Positions 1 to 9,155 of a DNA stretch of 64,000 bases are shown here, one piece after another. Origin of the DNA: Glaciecola sp. (GTDB lineage: Bacteria > Pseudomonadota > Gammaproteobacteria > Enterobacterales > Alteromonadaceae); NCBI GenBank assembly GCA_029246415.1, contig JAQWNF010000029.1:1-64000 (forward strand). The letters run 5' to 3'. The position numbers were made by a program, and so were the translations under genes. The notes beneath the pieces were generated by a model. That model worked only from the letters and a program-made list of their open reading frames with translations, had not been told where the DNA came from and ran no database searches. Each line of letters starts with the position of its first letter. Positions within the stretch are counted from its first letter, which is position 1.

Positions 1-79
1 GTGTCAGTTATTACTAGGAAAAGATAGTGGTTTATGAAAGAATGTCAACATATTAAATATTCACCGAATTGGTTTCCAA

Positions 80-658
80 GTGATAGATACTGAAGGATTC
101 CGTGCCAATGTCGGTATTATTATCTGCAATAAACAGGGGCAGGTTTTTTGGGCGCGTCGTTACGGCCAACATTCGTGGCAATTTCCACAAGGTGGAATTG
201 ATCAAGGCGAAAACCCTGAGCAGGCAATGTATCGCGAATTGCATGAAGAAGTAGGTCTTAAACCTACTGATGTGGAACTGTTAGGGGTAACCCGAAACTG
301 GATCCGCTACAAGTTACCCAAACGATTAATTCGTTCAGGGACGCAGCCCGTGTGCATAGGCCAAAAGCAAAAATGGTACTTGTTGCGTTTAACCTGTGAA
401 GAAAAAGATGTGGATGTCTTACATTCGTCCCATCCTGAGTTCGATGATTGGCGTTGGACTAGTTTCTGGTATCCCATTCGCAACGTGGTCTCATTTAAAC
501 GTGAGGTGTATCGTCGAGCGCTTAAAGAGCTAATGCCATTTGTCTTTAACGGATTAAAACAACAAGCCAAAAGCGAACAAAAAACAACGCAAAAACAGAA
601 TCCTAATAGGTCTTCACGTCGCAATAAGACACGCAGGAGAAAGCGGCCTACTAATTAG
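80..658 (+). CDS. rppH: RNA 5'-pyrophosphohydrolase RppH
   Basis: Nudix hydrolase that removes pyrophosphate from the 5' end of triphosphorylated RNA and so opens mRNA to RNase E decay. The start is GTG; the N-terminus [12 protein letters not shown] lines up with the family start, which is also GTG in E. coli. The Nudix box spans residues 38-60 with all signature residues present (G38, E44, R52-E53, E56-E57, G59). The first ~155 residues cover the family core. The last ~30 residues are an extra tail rich in Lys, Arg, Gln and Asn, which may help RNA binding (inference). ptsP follows after 47 bp on the same strand, the usual gammaproteobacterial order, so co-transcription is likely. The promoter probably lies at or before the left edge of the window. 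Confidence 0.96.
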   Translation: MIDTEGFRANVGIIICNKQGQVFWARRYGQHSWQFPQGGIDQGENPEQAMYRELHEEVGLKPTDVELLGVTRNWIRYKLPKRLIRSGTQPVCIGQKQKWYLLRLTCEEKDVDVLHSSHPEFDDWRWTSFWYPIRNVVSFKREVYRRALKELMPFVFNGLKQQAKSEQKTTQKQNPNRSSRRNKTRRRKRPTN

Positions 659-705
659 CTTATTATTTTTAGCTCATTGATTTTTTTCTAGGAGAATAAA
701 TTAAG

Positions 706-2988
706 ATGCTCACCACTTTAAAGCAAATTGTACAAGAGGTAAGCCGCACTCCGGGTTTAGACGCGGCTTTAAATCGTTTAGTGACACTGGTTAAAGCGGC
801 AATGGAAGTCGACTCGTGTTCTATTTATTTAGCTAATTATGACAAACAACATTTGGTGTTAACCGCAACCAATGGTCTAGACCCAGAAGCTGTAGGCAAA
901 GTATGCATAGGGTTTTCAGAAGGTCTAATTGGTTTGGTTGGGCAACGTGAAGAGCCCTTAAATATCGAAAACGCACACGAACATCCTCGTTTCAAACATT
1001 ACCCTGAAGTAAAAGAAGAAGAATACAATGCTTTTTTGGGCACGCCGATCATCTATCAGCGTAAAGTGCTGGGCGTAATGACGATGCAACAAAAAGACAT
1101 GCGCCGTTTTTCTCCTGATGAAGAAGCCTTTTTAGTTACGCTTGCGACACAAATTGCATTAGAAATTGCCAACGCCGATATGCTAGGTGAATTGATTCAA
1201 TCAGAGAGTTTAGCTTTACCTTCAGGCCCTAAAACCGTCAATGGTGTTCCTGGCGCAAATGGTCTTGCTATGGGCATTGGTTTTGGTTGGAATCAGCAAG
1301 TTTTGTTGAGCAACTTAGTTAATCGACGTCATCAAAATGAAGCGTATGAGATTATTGCTTATCGCGATGCCGTTGATATTACTCGCGCCGAAGTAAAACA
1401 GTTATCAGCTGGATTAGACGAATCCTTACCTGATGATATAAAAGCCATTTTTACTATGTACGATCAACTCCTTGATGCCAGTAGTTTAGGGCGAGAAGTT
1501 GAACAACAAATTAAGCAAGGCTGGAATGCCGCGACAAGTTTAAAAATTGTTATCGAAAACTATGCCGCGCGATTTAAAGCGATGCAAGATCCGTATATGC
1601 AAGAGCGGGCTGTGGATATCATCGACCTATCGAACCGCATTTTAGGCTATATCTTAAACCCGACTAAGCAAGCTAGACAATTTCCGGACAAACCTTTTAT
1701 TTTGGTTGCGACTGAAATAACCGCTTCAATGTTAGCCGAATGCCCGAGTGATATGCTCAAAGGGGTTATCTCTATCCATGGCTCACAAAACTCTCATGCA
1801 GCTATCTTAGCGCGCGCGCTTGGCGTACCTGCGATAATGGGTATTTCCTCAGTATTACCATCGTTACTCGATAATAAAATGTTATTGATTGATGGTTATG
1901 CCGGTGCCATTACGATCGCGCCTGAGCCACAACAAGCCCGTGAATTTAAGCACTTGATCAACGAAGAGCAACTACTGTACGCCAAAATTGATGCATTGGG
2001 CAATGAGCCGTCAATCACACAAGACCAGCATGAGATGCATTTGTACGTGAATACCGGTTTGGCTGTGAAGCACGACTTGGCTGATAATGACAATATTAAA
2101 GGAGTGGGTCTGTTCCGTACTGAAATCCCTTTTATGCAAAGCGATCACTTCCCTCCAGAGCAAGAACAATACGAGTTATACCGTAGTATTCTACAGGTCA
2201 ACCCCGACAAAGATATTACGATGCGCACATTGGATGTGGGCGGTGATAAACCGTTATCGTATTTACCCATAGTAGAAGATAATCCATTTTTGGGGTGGCG
2301 CGGGATTCGTTTAACCTTAGATCAGCCTGAGATATTTTTAGTACAAGCGCGTGCGATGATCCGTGCCAGTGAAGACTTTACTAACCTGCAAATTATGTTG
2401 CCTATGATCACGACGATTGCAGAGGTCAAAGAAGCGAAACGTTTACTCAAACAAGCATTTTTTGAAGTAAAAGAAGAGTCTAACGATCCCCATTCTACCC
2501 TGATGATGCCCAGATTAGGGATCATGCTCGAGGTGCCTGCTGTGGTGTATCAATTACCACAGTTAGCTAAATTGGTAGATTTTTTCTCTGTAGGTACCAA
2601 TGACTTAACCCAATACTTATTAGCCGTTGATCGCAATAACCCAAGAGTTTCCTCGTTATATAATAGTTTTCATCCATCAGTGTTAGCGGTGTTACAAACT
2701 ATAGCAACGCAAGCTAATACCTTGCACAAACCCATTACTGTGTGTGGTGAGTTAGCGGGTGATCCTGCTGGCGCGGTATTGCTAATGGCGATGGGATATC
2801 AAAAGCTCAGTATGAATGCGTACAATATTCGTAAAATAAACTGGGTTGTGCGCAGTATCCAACTCCAACAAGCACAACAATTACTTAGTGAAGTGATGCA
2901 ACTTGAAGATGCGAGTGATGTGAAAAGTCGAGTTGATGCATTTTTAGAAACCCATGGCCTAGGTGGATTAGTACGTGCTGGTGGTTAA
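706..2988 (+). CDS. ptsP: PTS-Ntr enzyme I (phosphoenolpyruvate-protein phosphotransferase PtsP)
   Basis: First enzyme of the nitrogen-related phosphotransferase relay. It autophosphorylates from PEP and passes phosphate to NPr and then EIIA-Ntr, a regulatory chain rather than a sugar importer. A GAF sensory domain fills about residues 1-160. The EI N-terminal and phosphohistidine domains follow, with the phosphorylated His364 in GSQNSHAAILARALG. A PEP-binding TIM barrel ends the protein, with the conserved Cys680 in VCGELAGDP. The length of 760 residues is normal for the family. AGGAGA precedes the ATG. It lies between rppH and a TSUP permease and is likely part of one transcript running to thyA. 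Confidence 0.96.
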   Translation: MLTTLKQIVQEVSRTPGLDAALNRLVTLVKAAMEVDSCSIYLANYDKQHLVLTATNGLDPEAVGKVCIGFSEGLIGLVGQREEPLNIENAHEHPRFKHYPEVKEEEYNAFLGTPIIYQRKVLGVMTMQQKDMRRFSPDEEAFLVTLATQIALEIANADMLGELIQSESLALPSGPKTVNGVPGANGLAMGIGFGWNQQVLLSNLVNRRHQNEAYEIIAYRDAVDITRAEVKQLSAGLDESLPDDIKAIFTMYDQLLDASSLGREVEQQIKQGWNAATSLKIVIENYAARFKAMQDPYMQERAVDIIDLSNRILGYILNPTKQARQFPDKPFILVATEITASMLAECPSDMLKGVISIHGSQNSHAAILARALGVPAIMGISSVLPSLLDNKMLLIDGYAGAITIAPEPQQAREFKHLINEEQLLYAKIDALGNEPSITQDQHEMHLYVNTGLAVKHDLADNDNIKGVGLFRTEIPFMQSDHFPPEQEQYELYRSILQVNPDKDITMRTLDVGGDKPLSYLPIVEDNPFLGWRGIRLTLDQPEIFLVQARAMIRASEDFTNLQIMLPMITTIAEVKEAKRLLKQAFFEVKEESNDPHSTLMMPRLGIMLEVPAVVYQLPQLAKLVDFFSVGTNDLTQYLLAVDRNNPRVSSLYNSFHPSVLAVLQTIATQANTLHKPITVCGELAGDPAGAVLLMAMGYQKLSMNAYNIRKINWVVRSIQLQQAQQLLSEVMQLEDASDVKSRVDAFLETHGLGGLVRAGG

Positions 2989-3009
2989 TTTGAGCAAAGA
3001 ATTTTATCT

Positions 3010-3816
3010 ATGAGCCCTGAATTAAGTATTTTAGTTATCTGTATTAGTGTCGGTAGCATTGTCGGCTTGAGTGCAGGTTTATTGGGAATTGGTGGCGGCT
3101 TAATTATTGTGCCTGCATTGACTTATTTGTTGAGTCATTTTTTGGGAATATCGCCATTTGATGCGATTATCATTGCGATTGCAACATCGTTATCTACGAT
3201 TATTTTAACCGGCTTTTCTGCCTCTGCTGCCCATTATAAATTAGGCAACTTAGATAAGCATGTCATTGTTTTTACTGGTTTAGGCATAGCGGTGGGAGCG
3301 AGTATCGGTGGTTATGTTGCCAGTGCTATCCCTGGACAATATCTAAAAGCGACGTTTGCAGTGCTGGTCATGGCTGTTGCCATATATATGATTTTTGGTA
3401 AAAAATCGGCGTCACGCTTTGCCGCAAATCGGGCAATATTGTCTTTAGCTGGATTAAAAACGGGCTTCATATCTGCGTTAATGGGAATTGGCGGAGGGGC
3501 GATTTTAGTTCCAGTATTGGTTTTTTTCCAAGTTGATATCCGTAAAGCAATCGGCTGTGCGGCAGTCAGCGGATTGATAATCGCTATTTTTGGCACCACC
3601 AGTTTTATTATTGCCGGATGGAATGTGCCTGATTTACCTGCATATTCTTTTGGTTATGTTTATTTACCAGCAACCCTAGGCATTGTTCTCAGTTCTGTAT
3701 TTACCGCACCAATTGGTGTTAAACTAGGTTATTCAATGGATACCCAAAAGCTCAAGCGAATTTTCGCCGTGTTTATGGTACTAGTCAGTATCCGCATGTT
3801 GATAGGAATCATATAA
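3010..3816 (+). CDS. TSUP-family (TauE/SafE) membrane permease
   Basis: Polytopic inner-membrane protein of 268 residues with about eight hydrophobic segments and the duplicated glycine-rich signature of the TSUP family: GLLGIGGGLIIVPAL near residue 25 and GALMGIGGGAILVPVLV-like sequence near residue 160. Family members export or import sulfite, sulfoacetate, thiosulfate or other organic sulfur anions; the substrate cannot be read from the sequence. It is 21 bp after ptsP and 3 bp before lgt, so it is almost certainly in the same operon. This position is common in Alteromonadales (family knowledge) but suggests no link to lipoprotein synthesis. Confidence 0.88.
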   Translation: MSPELSILVICISVGSIVGLSAGLLGIGGGLIIVPALTYLLSHFLGISPFDAIIIAIATSLSTIILTGFSASAAHYKLGNLDKHVIVFTGLGIAVGASIGGYVASAIPGQYLKATFAVLVMAVAIYMIFGKKSASRFAANRAILSLAGLKTGFISALMGIGGGAILVPVLVFFQVDIRKAIGCAAVSGLIIAIFGTTSFIIAGWNVPDLPAYSFGYVYLPATLGIVLSSVFTAPIGVKLGYSMDTQKLKRIFAVFMVLVSIRMLIGII

Positions 3817-3819
3817 ACC

Positions 3820-4674
3820 ATGCTACAAGCCCCTTTACAAGAAGCACAATATTGGGTGTTTTCTAACATCGACCCGATTATTTTTTCCATCGGTCCATTA
3901 GCTGTACGTTGGTACGGATTAATGTATTTAGTCGGTTTCATCGCAGCTTATGTATTAGCTAAAAAGCGTCTTGCTCGCACTGGTTGGAGTGAAGATGATT
4001 TAAGTGATTTATTATTTTGGGGCTTTTTAGGTGTCATAATCGGTGGTCGCCTTGGCTATGTGTTGTTTTATCAATTTGAATATTTTGTCTCTGACCCGCT
4101 TTATTTAATAAAAATCTGGACTGGTGGCATGTCATTTCATGGCGGCTTGCTTGGGGTCATCATGGCTATTTTATTGTTTGCGCGTAAACGCAATGTGCCG
4201 TTTTTAGCCGTCGGTGATTTTGTCGCGCCGTTGGTACCGATTGGATTAGGGGCGGGACGTATTGGTAACTTTATCAATGGTGAATTATGGGGCAGGGCGA
4301 CGGATGTGCCTTGGGCTGTAATTTTTGCCTCGACTGATCCAGACAGATTGCCTCGACATCCCTCTCAGTTGTATCAGTTTGCCTTAGAAGGTGTGCTGCT
4401 GTTTACCTTGGTGTGGGTGTTTTCTCGAAAACCAAAGCCAGTTGGAGCCGTTGCGGGCATGTTTTTGCTCGGTTATGGCGCAGTACGTTTTGTCGTTGAG
4501 TTTTTCCGTCAACCTGATGCGCATTTAGGACTTAATTCTATGGGTCTTTCACAAGGTCAATTACTCAGTCTACCAATGATTGTGATTGGCGGGTTCATTA
4601 TATATCGTGCATATACTAATTCGACAACTATTCCGAAAACTAGCTCGAAAAAAAATAAAGGTACAAGCTCATGA
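3820..4674 (+). CDS. lgt: Phosphatidylglycerol--prolipoprotein diacylglyceryl transferase
   Basis: First step of lipoprotein maturation: moves diacylglycerol from phosphatidylglycerol onto the lipobox cysteine at the inner membrane. The 284 residues contain about seven membrane segments. The Lgt signature [14 protein letters not shown] is at residues 146-159, with the catalytic Arg147, and [12 protein letters not shown] follows. [10 protein letters not shown] holds the conserved His-Gly pair of the periplasmic active site. Ser, Thr and Lys dominate the C-terminal tail. The final bases overlap the thyA start (ATGA), as in many gammaproteobacteria, so the two are translationally coupled. Several substrates are encoded in this window (the PrsT-like, amylase, beta-propeller and NlpD lipoproteins). 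Confidence 0.97.
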   Translation: MLQAPLQEAQYWVFSNIDPIIFSIGPLAVRWYGLMYLVGFIAAYVLAKKRLARTGWSEDDLSDLLFWGFLGVIIGGRLGYVLFYQFEYFVSDPLYLIKIWTGGMSFHGGLLGVIMAILLFARKRNVPFLAVGDFVAPLVPIGLGAGRIGNFINGELWGRATDVPWAVIFASTDPDRLPRHPSQLYQFALEGVLLFTLVWVFSRKPKPVGAVAGMFLLGYGAVRFVVEFFRQPDAHLGLNSMGLSQGQLLSLPMIVIGGFIIYRAYTNSTTIPKTSSKKNKGTSS

Positions 4675-5522
4675 GACAATATGAAGATTTATGTCAACGC
4701 ATCATCGATGAAGGTGAGTGGGTATATAATGAGCGCACCGGTAAGCGCTGCCTGACGTTAATCAATGCTGATTTGGAATATGACGTTGCTAATAACGAGT
4801 TTCCTTTAGTTACCACGCGTAAGAGCTTTTATAAGGCAGCGATAGCCGAAGTGCTTGGTTATTTACGCGGTTATGACAACGCTGCACAATTTCGTGCGAT
4901 TGGTTGCAATACATGGAATGCCAACGCCAATGAGAATGAAGCTTGGCTCAATAATCCGCACCGTAAAGGTGAAGATGATATGGGGCGGGTGTATGGGGTA
5001 CAAGGTCGTGCTTGGTCGACGCCTGATGGACGCACTATTGATCAGTTAAAAGGTATTGTCGATGATCTGTCGAACGGCATTGATAGCCGTGGCGAGATCT
5101 TAACGTTTTATAACCCTGGTGAGTTTGAATACGGGTGTTTACGTCCTTGCATGCATACCCATCACTTTTCGTTACTCGGTGGTAAGTTATATCTCAATAG
5201 TTTTCAGCGCAGCGCAGATGTGCCATTGGGGATCAATTTTAACCAAGTACAAGTGTTTGTATTATTGGCATTGATGGCGCAAATTACTGGTCATCAACCT
5301 GGTAAGGCTTATCATAAAATTGTCAACGCCCATATCTATGAAGATCAATTAGAGCTTATGCGTGATGTACAGCTTAAGCGCGAACCGTTTGCCGCACCTA
5401 AACTGCATATTAACCCTAAGATCAAAACCCTAGAAGATATTGAAACTTGGGTCAGTACCGATGATTTTACGATTGAAGGCTATGAGTTTCATGACCCGAT
5501 TCGCTATCCGTTCGCGGTGTAG
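4671..5522 (+). CDS. thyA: Thymidylate synthase
   Basis: Makes dTMP from dUMP using methylene-tetrahydrofolate as carbon donor and reductant. The catalytic nucleophile is Cys160 in [13 protein letters not shown], followed by the dUMP-binding [27 protein letters not shown] supplies the late substrate-binding residues. At 283 residues it is about 20 longer than the E. coli enzyme; the extra length sits mostly near residues 80-115, around [18 protein letters not shown], as expected for the longer ThyA subtype. The start overlaps the lgt stop by 4 bp. It ends the rppH-to-thyA run, and no strong terminator is visible after it. Confidence 0.97.
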   Translation: MRQYEDLCQRIIDEGEWVYNERTGKRCLTLINADLEYDVANNEFPLVTTRKSFYKAAIAEVLGYLRGYDNAAQFRAIGCNTWNANANENEAWLNNPHRKGEDDMGRVYGVQGRAWSTPDGRTIDQLKGIVDDLSNGIDSRGEILTFYNPGEFEYGCLRPCMHTHHFSLLGGKLYLNSFQRSADVPLGINFNQVQVFVLLALMAQITGHQPGKAYHKIVNAHIYEDQLELMRDVQLKREPFAAPKLHINPKIKTLEDIETWVSTDDFTIEGYEFHDPIRYPFAV

Positions 5523-5540
5523 TCATCAAAAAGGAATATT

Positions 5541-6155
5541 ATGTTCATTCCAAAGCATAATAAAATGGATAACTTATCTGTAGCACATGACTTCATCGAT
5601 GAGTTTAGCTTTGGACTTGTTGTCTCAAACTCGCTGACAGGCACACACCTGCCTTTTGTTTTACATAAAAATGAAGGTGAGATGGGGACGCTTTACACTC
5701 ATTGTGCAAAAGCTAATTCTCACTGGAAAGAATTAGATAGCACAGAAGCGTTAATTGTTTTTACTGGTCCTCACAGTTATATATCTCCAAGCTGGTATGC
5801 TAAATCTCCAGGCGTACCCACATGGAATTACTCTGCTGTTCATGTCTACGGCACAGTATCTTTATTAAATGATAGTGAAACGTTAGATGTGGTAGAAGAA
5901 GTTGTTCATAAATATGAACCTGAGTTGTTAGTTAAACGAGACATAATTACACCTGAATTTAGAGATAAATTACTATCAGGTATTGTTGGATTTAAAATTG
6001 AATTGTCAACAATCGAAGGTACGCTAAAGCTTGGTCAGCAAAGAACAAAAGAAGATCAAATTGGTGTTTATAAGGCACTTTCCAATGCGAATGATTTAGA
6101 TAGTAGAGCCCTAGCAAATTATATGAATAAAATTAATTTAGGTGTGGGTAGTTAA
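5541..6155 (+). CDS. PaiB-family FMN-binding negative regulator-like protein
   Basis: Protein of 204 residues with a split-barrel flavin-binding fold. The PaiB hallmarks are plain: N-terminal MFIPKHNK, GTLYTHCAKANSHWK near residue 52, and PHSYISPSWYAK with VPTWNYSAVHVYG at about residues 78-106. Bacillus PaiB represses protease and sporulation genes with the acetyltransferase PaiA; many homologues are treated as FMN- or haem-binding proteins without proven DNA binding. No paiA partner is adjacent. AAAGGAAT gives a good ribosome site. Base composition is somewhat more AT-rich than in thyA, so it may be an accessory gene inserted after the operon (inference). It converges on the AmpG-like gene. 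Confidence 0.88.
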   Translation: MFIPKHNKMDNLSVAHDFIDEFSFGLVVSNSLTGTHLPFVLHKNEGEMGTLYTHCAKANSHWKELDSTEALIVFTGPHSYISPSWYAKSPGVPTWNYSAVHVYGTVSLLNDSETLDVVEEVVHKYEPELLVKRDIITPEFRDKLLSGIVGFKIELSTIEGTLKLGQQRTKEDQIGVYKALSNANDLDSRALANYMNKINLGVGS

Positions 6156-6303
6156 CATGCGATGAAAAATTATCCTTATCATCAACTATCTACTTTAAGT
6201 TAAATACATAAATTTTTATATGTATACTTTAGTGCGCATAGATTTTTTAAGTCTATTGATATAGGATTTGGACACTTTTTTGATATTTCTATTACTGGTT
6301 GAT

Positions 6304-7656
6304 TCACATCCGCTCCTCCATCCGCATAATAGGCTCACGTATCATGCGTAAGAACAACAAGCTCGGGATCACCATTAGCGCCGTCAACACAAAAAACAAC
6401 GCCCAGTTACCCTCTAAGCCATCCACAATATAGCCACTGCTGGATGCCAATAATGTCCGCCCGAATACTCCTAATGATGCCATTAACGCATATTGAGATG
6501 CACTGAAGGCTTGATTACATAATAACGAGATAAACGCGACCAGTGCCACAGAGCTCCATGCTGCGGTAAAGCCGTCAACAAACACCGTCGCTGCAAATAA
6601 AGCAGTATTAGGACCTACCATAGCCATAAATGCGAACATGATGTTACTAGCTGCCATTGCGATACCACCGACCATCAAGCCGCGATAAATTCCGTAGCGC
6701 ATATTGACCATGCCACCGATCACAGCAAAGATGATAGTTACCCACCAATTTAACAGTTTTGAGTAAGTACCGATTTGTATATTGGTAAAGCCGATCTCTT
6801 TATAAAATACAATCGACATGCGACCTAAGAATGATTCGCCAATTTTGAATAAAAAGATAAAGAGTAAAATGGATAACGCTAACTTAACGCCGTTACGTTG
6901 AAAAAATTCACGAAAAGGTTCAATTAAGGATACTGCTAACCAAGCTACCACGCGATGGCTCCATTTCTGGCTGTCGAGTGTGAGTGTATTGGTATAGTTT
7001 GCACTGGCTTGGTCTTGAAATGCTTGGCGGTGGGTTTGTGGCTCATTGACCCAAAATACCGTGGTAGTTAATAGCACCATGATCCCCGCCATCGCAAAAT
7101 ATAAGGTTTGCCAGGTAAACCCAGATAAATCCACTAGGAAAAACGGGATAGCACCTAAGCCCCCGTAACCGGTCCACCAACCGGCAGTAGCCATAGCAGA
7201 AGCGCCTGATAGGGCGGCTTTTTCATGACGCATAATGGTATCGACACGAAATGCATCAATGGCAATGTCTTGTGTTGCTGAAGCGATAGCGATCCCCAAA
7301 CCGATCACCGCTACCCAATATAATTGATTCGGTAAGCTGACAAAGCCCATCGCGACACACAACAATGTAATGCAAATTTGGGTGACTAAGATCCAACCAC
7401 GGCGTTGTCCGATTTTAAGAAGTTGGACGCGATCTAGCAATGGCGACCACAAAAAATTAATTGAATAGGCGACAAAAATGACGCCAAACAATCCAATCGC
7501 ACCGCGGGATAGACCTTCTTCTTTAAGCCAAGCTGTCATGGCCGAACCAATCAACACCCACGGAAAACCACTAGCCATGCCTAAGCAAAAAATAGCCATT
7601 AAACGTTTATCTTTATAGGTACGAAGGGCGCTGCGGAGACTAGAGATGTGCGTCAT
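6304..7656 (-). CDS. ampG: AmpG-type muropeptide permease (MFS)
   Basis: Inner-membrane transporter of 450 residues with about 12-14 hydrophobic segments. It resembles AmpG, which imports GlcNAc-anhydroMurNAc muropeptides released by lytic transglycosylases for cell-wall recycling. Supporting motifs are GMASGFPWVLIGSAMTAWLK at the N-terminus, SPLLDRV after the second helix and IASATQDIAIDAFRVD near residue 135, the MFS signature typical of AmpG. It stands alone, with no ampD or ampC beside it. The same window also encodes an Slt transglycosylase, GlcNAc genes and a beta-lactamase-like protein that fit the same recycling theme. The 148 bp to the PaiB-like gene hold only weak hairpins. Confidence 0.88.
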   Translation of the reverse strand: MTHISSLRSALRTYKDKRLMAIFCLGMASGFPWVLIGSAMTAWLKEEGLSRGAIGLFGVIFVAYSINFLWSPLLDRVQLLKIGQRRGWILVTQICITLLCVAMGFVSLPNQLYWVAVIGLGIAIASATQDIAIDAFRVDTIMRHEKAALSGASAMATAGWWTGYGGLGAIPFFLVDLSGFTWQTLYFAMAGIMVLLTTTVFWVNEPQTHRQAFQDQASANYTNTLTLDSQKWSHRVVAWLAVSLIEPFREFFQRNGVKLALSILLFIFLFKIGESFLGRMSIVFYKEIGFTNIQIGTYSKLLNWWVTIIFAVIGGMVNMRYGIYRGLMVGGIAMAASNIMFAFMAMVGPNTALFAATVFVDGFTAAWSSVALVAFISLLCNQAFSASQYALMASLGVFGRTLLASSSGYIVDGLEGNWALFFVLTALMVIPSLLFLRMIREPIMRMEERM

Positions 7657-7744
7657 AAATCATTCTAAGGAAAACAAGATTGCGTTATCATACCACCAAG
7701 CTGAACCAATACGCTATTGCTCGGTATCGCTTGGTATCGGTATG

Positions 7745-8086
7745 CTAATGTGGACGGACTCCAACACAATCAAATGGACAACTTTTTACTTCATCAGATA
7801 AATAATTCAAGCATGTGAGTAATTCATCGCGTAAGCACACATTATCGTGTAACTCTAATTCGGACCAAAAGTGGATTTGATACATTATGTGCCAAAAGAC
7901 ACGTTCTTTGTGCGAGTAGGGGAGTAAGGGAGATGCGTTAACTAAACTCCACTCTTCCAATGTATCCCAAAAATAATATTGCAGTTCTTGATGAGGCAAT
8001 TCACCTAGCCAGAATGCGTTCATGTAAAAACATAATTGTTGAGACTTTTGATTAACAAATTGCTCAATTTGACGGTATGGGTGCAT
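7745..8086 (-). CDS. Hypothetical protein, aromatic-rich, 113 aa
   Basis: I do not recognise a family. The 113-residue product is soluble, acidic and unusually rich in aromatic residues, with five Trp plus many Phe and Tyr. Examples are FYMNAFWLGELP, QYYFWDTLEEW and VFWHIMYQIHFWSE. It has three or four Cys, two of them close together near the C-terminus (SCPFDCVG). It has no signal peptide or membrane segment, and the pattern suggests a small helical bundle. It starts at ATG and lies between the AmpG-like gene and a DUF3530 gene on the same strand, 97 bp from the latter. It is probably a real gene because the frame is clean and codon use matches its neighbours. Confidence 0.6.
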   Translation of the reverse strand: MHPYRQIEQFVNQKSQQLCFYMNAFWLGELPHQELQYYFWDTLEEWSLVNASPLLPYSHKERVFWHIMYQIHFWSELELHDNVCLRDELLTCLNYLSDEVKSCPFDCVGVRPH

Positions 8087-8182
8087 AAAGTCACTTATGT
8101 TTAGCGAGATATTTTAAACAGTATAGTCAGCTTTTGCATTTTTGCTTAACACAGATACTCAAATAGTATAATAGTATAATAT

Positions 8183-9109
8183 TCACATCCAACCGATGCG
8201 TTTAAACCAGCCCGTCATCTCTTTATAAATAAGGTAGCGTTGTTTACCGTTAATGTGCATGCCGAGTAACTGGCGTTGGGTTTTGTGACGCACCCCTTGT
8301 GCTTGCATTGTTTGTTGCCTAGCTTGTAATGTGGCATTCGCCCACCGATTTGCTCGAGTTTGTGACAAATCCAACAACGCATTGGGAAAGCGTTCAATTA
8401 ACCCTGGTAGTTTTTGATTTTCATCATGCTGTGCAAAAAATACATCTTGGATCACTAATGCATTAGGTAAGGGTAAGCGTTGCGCATCATATAATGCAAG
8501 TAATGTTGCAGCGATTGGTCCAGTAGCATAGACCACACTGTATGGACTGGTATTTTCAATCGCATTAATAACACTATTGAGCGCTTCAGCCCAGTATTCA
8601 CTTGCGTCGGTTAATGATTTGGGTAATTGCTCCCCAATAGGCAATGTGGCAATCATAGTATCGTATCCAGCTGCTACGAATACGGTTGAGATCTCTTGAT
8701 ACATCTGCATCTGCGCACTGTTTCCAAACCCAGCGGTAATAAATAAAATATGGGCTTTAGTTTTTGGAGTAATCGCTTGGTAGTGCAGGGTATTGAGCAC
8801 ATATTCCCCGACAGTGACGGGTAAGTTAAAATCAGTAATTTGTCGTTGTACATCTTGAGCAAAACGTTGGCTTTGCAGACCAAAGAAACTAATTGTTGTG
8901 GGTTTGTTTACTTCTTCTTTAGGTGGTGTTGCTGCTGATTCAAGCTCTGGGGTAGCCGTTGGTGGAGCTTGGGTATCTGTGCCCGTAGACGTTTGCGCAT
9001 TTACTTTATCAGCGCATAACAGACACACTAACACCAAAACTAGCACAAACGCCCATAGCCACATTGACGGCAGAAATGAAGATTGTCGAAGTGAAGTATT
9101 TATCAGCAC
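8183..9109 (-). CDS. DUF3530 family secreted alpha/beta-hydrolase-like protein
   Basis: Exported protein of about 308 residues. A hydrophobic signal segment (WLWAFVLVLVLVCLL) ends at VNA-Q, then a Thr/Pro-rich linker leads to the DUF3530 domain. That domain has an alpha/beta-hydrolase look: HILFITAGFGNSAQMQMY near residue 125 resembles the oxyanion-hole region, but a canonical G-x-S-x-G nucleophile elbow is missing (the equivalent stretch reads YATGPIAAT). Catalytic activity is therefore uncertain. I place the start at GTG 9109 because ACAGG lies 7 bases before it; a TTG at 9115 and an ATG at 9064 in the same frame are alternatives. The ribosome site lies inside a perfect hairpin. cysG is upstream on the same strand. 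Confidence 0.78.
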   Translation of the reverse strand: MLINTSLRQSSFLPSMWLWAFVLVLVLVCLLCADKVNAQTSTGTDTQAPPTATPELESAATPPKEEVNKPTTISFFGLQSQRFAQDVQRQITDFNLPVTVGEYVLNTLHYQAITPKTKAHILFITAGFGNSAQMQMYQEISTVFVAAGYDTMIATLPIGEQLPKSLTDASEYWAEALNSVINAIENTSPYSVVYATGPIAATLLALYDAQRLPLPNALVIQDVFFAQHDENQKLPGLIERFPNALLDLSQTRANRWANATLQARQQTMQAQGVRHKTQRQLLGMHINGKQRYLIYKEMTGWFKRIGWM

Positions 9110-9114
9110 ACACA

Positions 9115-9144
9115 AACCTGTTAATAAATGGGCATTAACAGGTT
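9115..9144 (-). promoter_or_regulatory. Perfect 11-bp hairpin covering the ribosome site of the DUF3530 gene
   Basis: Inverted repeat with arms at 9115-9125 and 9134-9144 (AACCTGTTAAT / ATTAACAGGTT) and an 8-base loop. It fills the whole spacer between cysG and the DUF3530 gene. In the minus-strand RNA the second arm contains ACAGG, the only good ribosome site for the downstream GTG. The RNA could therefore mask translation initiation. No T-tract follows, so a simple rho-independent terminator is less likely. It could also be a palindromic operator. Confidence 0.6.
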
Positions 9145-9155
9145 ATCGGCAGATT

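Noticed and set aside
4671-4674. lgt-thyA overlap as an unusual feature
   Set aside because: A 4-bp ATGA overlap of these two genes is common in gammaproteobacteria.
6156-6303. Possible terminator between the PaiB-like and AmpG-like genes
   Set aside because: Only a 5-bp ATAGA/TCTAT stem and T-rich stretches are seen, too weak to call.
8165-8182. Tandem AGTATAAT copies as a double -10 promoter
   Set aside because: They lie just after the stop codon of a minus-strand gene with no plus-strand gene to serve, and only two copies are present.
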